A DNA stretch of 64,000 bases, from NCBI GenBank assembly GCA_047600805.1, contig JASGKG010000001.1:1550001-1614000 (forward strand), in the 5' to 3' direction. The first letter of the stretch is position 1, and every line of letters begins with the position of its first letter. The DNA is from JADKHC01 sp047600805 (GTDB lineage: Bacteria > Verrucomicrobiota > Verrucomicrobiia > Opitutales > Opitutaceae). The translations under genes were made by a program, and so were the position numbers. The notes under the pieces are model-generated. The model was not told where the DNA came from. It was given only the letters and a program-made list of their open reading frames with translations, and ran no database searches. Shown in pieces: positions 62,149-64,000 of the stretch.

Positions 62149-62967
62149 ATGTACAAGAGCTATTACGGATTCAACGAGATGCCTTTCAACATCACGCCGG
62201 ATCCCAAATTCCTATACCTCAGCCCCACCCACCAGGAAGCGCTGCAACACCTCAAGTTCGGTGTCGAGCAGCACAAAGGATTTATCGTGATCGTCGGCGA
62301 AGTCGGATGCGGAAAGACCACCCTCTGCCGCCGCTTCCTCAACGAGCTGGATCCTGCTCGTTTTGATACCGCGCTGATTCTCAATCCGCGTATCAACGAG
62401 AACCAAATGCTCCGGGCCATCCTTCACGAACTCGGAGAAGAAACGACTGCAGACAATCCTCACGACCTCGTGCTGCAGATGAACAAAGTTTTGCTCGAGC
62501 GCATCACCGCCGGCCGCGACATCGTGTTAATCATCGACGAGGCGCAAAATCTCTCGTTCGAAGTGCTCGAACAAGTTCGCCTCCTCTCGAACTTGGAGAC
62601 GGACGAGCAAAAGCTTTTGCAGATCGTTTTGATTGGGCAGCCCGAGCTGAAAGCCGTTTTGCGCCGCCCGGAATTACGTCAGCTGCGCCAGCGCATTCTC
62701 GTTCATTGCGAGCTCTCGCCGCTTGATCCGTATGAACTCGCCCACTACGTCAATCACCGCATGTCGACCGCCGGTTGGAACGGCCGGCCGGTGTTCACTT
62801 CGTCGGCGATGCGCAAGATCCACGGCTTCAGCAAAGGAATCCCACGCATCGTGAACAATCTGTGCGACAAGTCTCTTCTTTCGGCCTACATTCGCGAGTC
62901 AGACGAAATCGATTACTGGGACGTGCGCCGCGCCGTCAAAGACCTCAAGCGGCTGATCGAAGACTAA
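62149..62967 (+). CDS. ExeA-like AAA+ ATPase (type II secretion associated)
   Basis: A 272-residue AAA-type ATPase starting MYKSYYGFNEMPFNITPDPKFLYLS, the diagnostic opening of ExeA/GspA. Walker A is VGEVGCGKTTL, Walker B VLIIDEAQNL, and the sensor region GIPRIVNNLCDKSLL is typical. ExeA normally works with ExeB (GspB) to assemble the secretin through peptidoglycan; a GspB-like gene follows 29 bp on. The full ExeA has a C-terminal peptidoglycan-binding domain that is absent here, so it may be the short form. I start at the ATG at 62149; an ATG at 62137 would add four residues. Confidence 0.88.
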   Translation: MYKSYYGFNEMPFNITPDPKFLYLSPTHQEALQHLKFGVEQHKGFIVIVGEVGCGKTTLCRRFLNELDPARFDTALILNPRINENQMLRAILHELGEETTADNPHDLVLQMNKVLLERITAGRDIVLIIDEAQNLSFEVLEQVRLLSNLETDEQKLLQIVLIGQPELKAVLRRPELRQLRQRILVHCELSPLDPYELAHYVNHRMSTAGWNGRPVFTSSAMRKIHGFSKGIPRIVNNLCDKSLLSAYIRESDEIDYWDVRRAVKDLKRLIED

Positions 62968-62996
62968 CCACTTGCTCAAAAGCACCCGACCACGCG

Positions 62997-64000
62997 ATGA
63001 GCCTCATTAACGACGCGCTGAAAAAAGCCCAACAGCGGCGAGCCGAAGACTCGGTGCCACCCAGCGGAGGCACGCCTCCCGTTCAGCCTTCGCCTGAGCC
63101 CACGCCCGACGAACCCCGTCGCAGCCCCGGCCCCGTTTCCGTCAGCTATACTGCGCCGACGAGCCAACCGCCGCCGCCGCAAACGAGCGCTAAACGTGTC
63201 CCTTCGGCCGTTCGGTACAACCCGAATGCAGACGAGGATTCGTCCTCCTCCGCCGAAAATTCGAAAGGTTCACCTTTCCAAAAAATCTTTTGGATCACCC
63301 TCGCGTTGATTGCCGTTGCTGCGATCGGCGTGCGCTTGATGTTCACGGGGAAATCCACTGAAGCCTCCGCGTCCAAGGTGGCGTCCATGCCTGCTGCTTC
63401 CGCCGTCCCGCAGGTCGAACCGCCGCAGCTCAAAGTTTCCATTCCGCTAACCGATCTCTCTTCCCAGCTCCCACCATCACAGAAGGCCGAACCAACAAAG
63501 ATGCCTGAAGCGGCCGCGCCGAACGTCTCTTTGCCGACAGAAGTTAAAGCGCCCCAGACGCCCGAGCCCGTTGCGGAGACACCGCCAGTGGTGACTTTCA
63601 ACGTCGCGCCAGCTCCGGCTCCCAAGGCCGCCGTCACGGTTCAGGCTACTCCGACCGTCGCAAAGCCTGCGGTTCCCGCCAGCACGCCCGAACCAGCGTC
63701 GAAAGTTGAACCACCCAAGGCCGAGCCGCAACCAAAGCCCATCGCCACAGCCGAACCGCCCAAACCGGCACCCACCGTTCTGCCGCCGATTTACTCGCCG
63801 CGCGCGCCGGCGCCCATCAACTCCAATACTCGTATCCAAAGCTTTATCGAGCGGCTCCGTGTCACGGGAGTTCGTATTTCTGACTCGGGCAGCAAAGTCA
63901 TTTTGAACGATCATCTTTTCTCCGTTGGCGAAATCGTGGACTCTGGTCTCGAACTCAAGCTCGTGCGAATCGAGCCGGGCGTGATCACCTTCACCGACTC
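62997..64000 (+). CDS. GspB-like general secretion protein (3' end beyond window)
   Basis: At least 334 codons, open to the right edge. It begins MSLINDALKKAQQRRAEDS, the typical opening of GspB/ExeB-type proteins. A Pro/Ser-rich cytoplasmic linker runs to about residue 95, one membrane helix follows (IFWITLALIAVAAIGVRLMF), then a long Ala/Pro/Lys-rich periplasmic linker, and from about residue 275 a small beta domain (SNTRIQSFIERLRVTGVRIS ... VILNDHLFSVGEIV) that is the GspB peptidoglycan-proximal domain. It is the partner of the ExeA-like ATPase gene. Confidence 0.82.
   Translation, partial: MSLINDALKKAQQRRAEDSVPPSGGTPPVQPSPEPTPDEPRRSPGPVSVSYTAPTSQPPPPQTSAKRVPSAVRYNPNADEDSSSSAENSKGSPFQKIFWITLALIAVAAIGVRLMFTGKSTEASASKVASMPAASAVPQVEPPQLKVSIPLTDLSSQLPPSQKAEPTKMPEAAAPNVSLPTEVKAPQTPEPVAETPPVVTFNVAPAPAPKAAVTVQATPTVAKPAVPASTPEPASKVEPPKAEPQPKPIATAEPPKPAPTVLPPIYSPRAPAPINSNTRIQSFIERLRVTGVRISDSGSKVILNDHLFSVGEIVDSGLELKLVRIEPGVITFTD

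Overview
The window looks like a chromosomal segment of a member of the Verrucomicrobiota, most likely the family Opitutaceae. This is an inference from gene content and protein style: an OpgGH glucan pathway, a Wza/Wzc-type export cassette beside a FecR protein, an ECF sigma factor with a membrane-bound tail, a eukaryote-like UDP-sugar pyrophosphorylase, and palindromic repeats of the GTAGCCGG type. By eye the DNA is moderately GC-rich. I found no rRNA, tRNA, CRISPR array, prophage or intact transposase, so most of it reads as core chromosome with small repeat insertions.

Layout. 1-7973: glmM (cut by the left edge) and trpD on the minus strand; then uppP, the rpmF-plsX-fabH lipid cluster, two envelope assembly genes (BamD-like, LptE-like), a conserved 56-residue protein and rpe. 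7974-8440: a repeat-rich gap with a REP pair and a degenerate 21-bp tandem array running into the end of a TIGR02594-type hydrolase gene. 9133-11766: metK-ahcY, the two ends of the SAM/SAH cycle. 11908-15834: a signalling cluster (REC-kinase, single REC, small protein, PilB/GspE-like ATPase, Hpt). 15864-21697, minus strand: ribE, udg, opgG, a 199-residue OpgH-associated protein and opgH, tightly packed. 21866-24430: a polytopic membrane protein followed by the decayed remains of a paralogue. Then leuS with a clear terminator.

27185-30667 is an accessory stretch of small membrane or exported proteins and an ECF sigma factor; two genes share a 29-bp upstream motif at identical spacing. 30841-35694 is an export cassette (FecR, outer-membrane barrel, Wza-like, Wzc-like tyrosine kinase) with no glycosyltransferase beside it. 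Then come lpxI, an ABC exporter pair, a bifunctional-nuclease-family protein, and a dus gene that carries a 60-bp REP element translated in frame. After two small lipoproteins come sufT, sppA, a 495-residue protein of unknown function, a DUF892 protein, a stand-alone 5'-3' exonuclease, an ExbD-like protein and a NUDIX hydrolase. 50204-53745 encodes pyruvate dehydrogenase E1alpha-E1beta-E2. 53953-58148 is a large hybrid kinase coupled to a double-receiver protein. The right end has a sugar-phosphate mutase and UDP-sugar pyrophosphorylase, a FtsB-like protein, and an ExeA-like ATPase with a GspB-like partner that runs off the window.

How it fits together: the mutase and pyrophosphorylase near 60 kb could supply the UDP-glucose that OpgH polymerises; GlmM feeds UDP-GlcNAc; UppP, LpxI, BamD-like, LptE-like and the export cassette all serve a Gram-negative envelope. 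The PilB/GspE-like ATPase, ExeA-like ATPase and GspB-like protein point to a type II secretion or type IV pilus system whose other parts lie elsewhere. Many genes use GTG or TTG starts or lack a clear Shine-Dalgarno site, so several starts are judgement calls.
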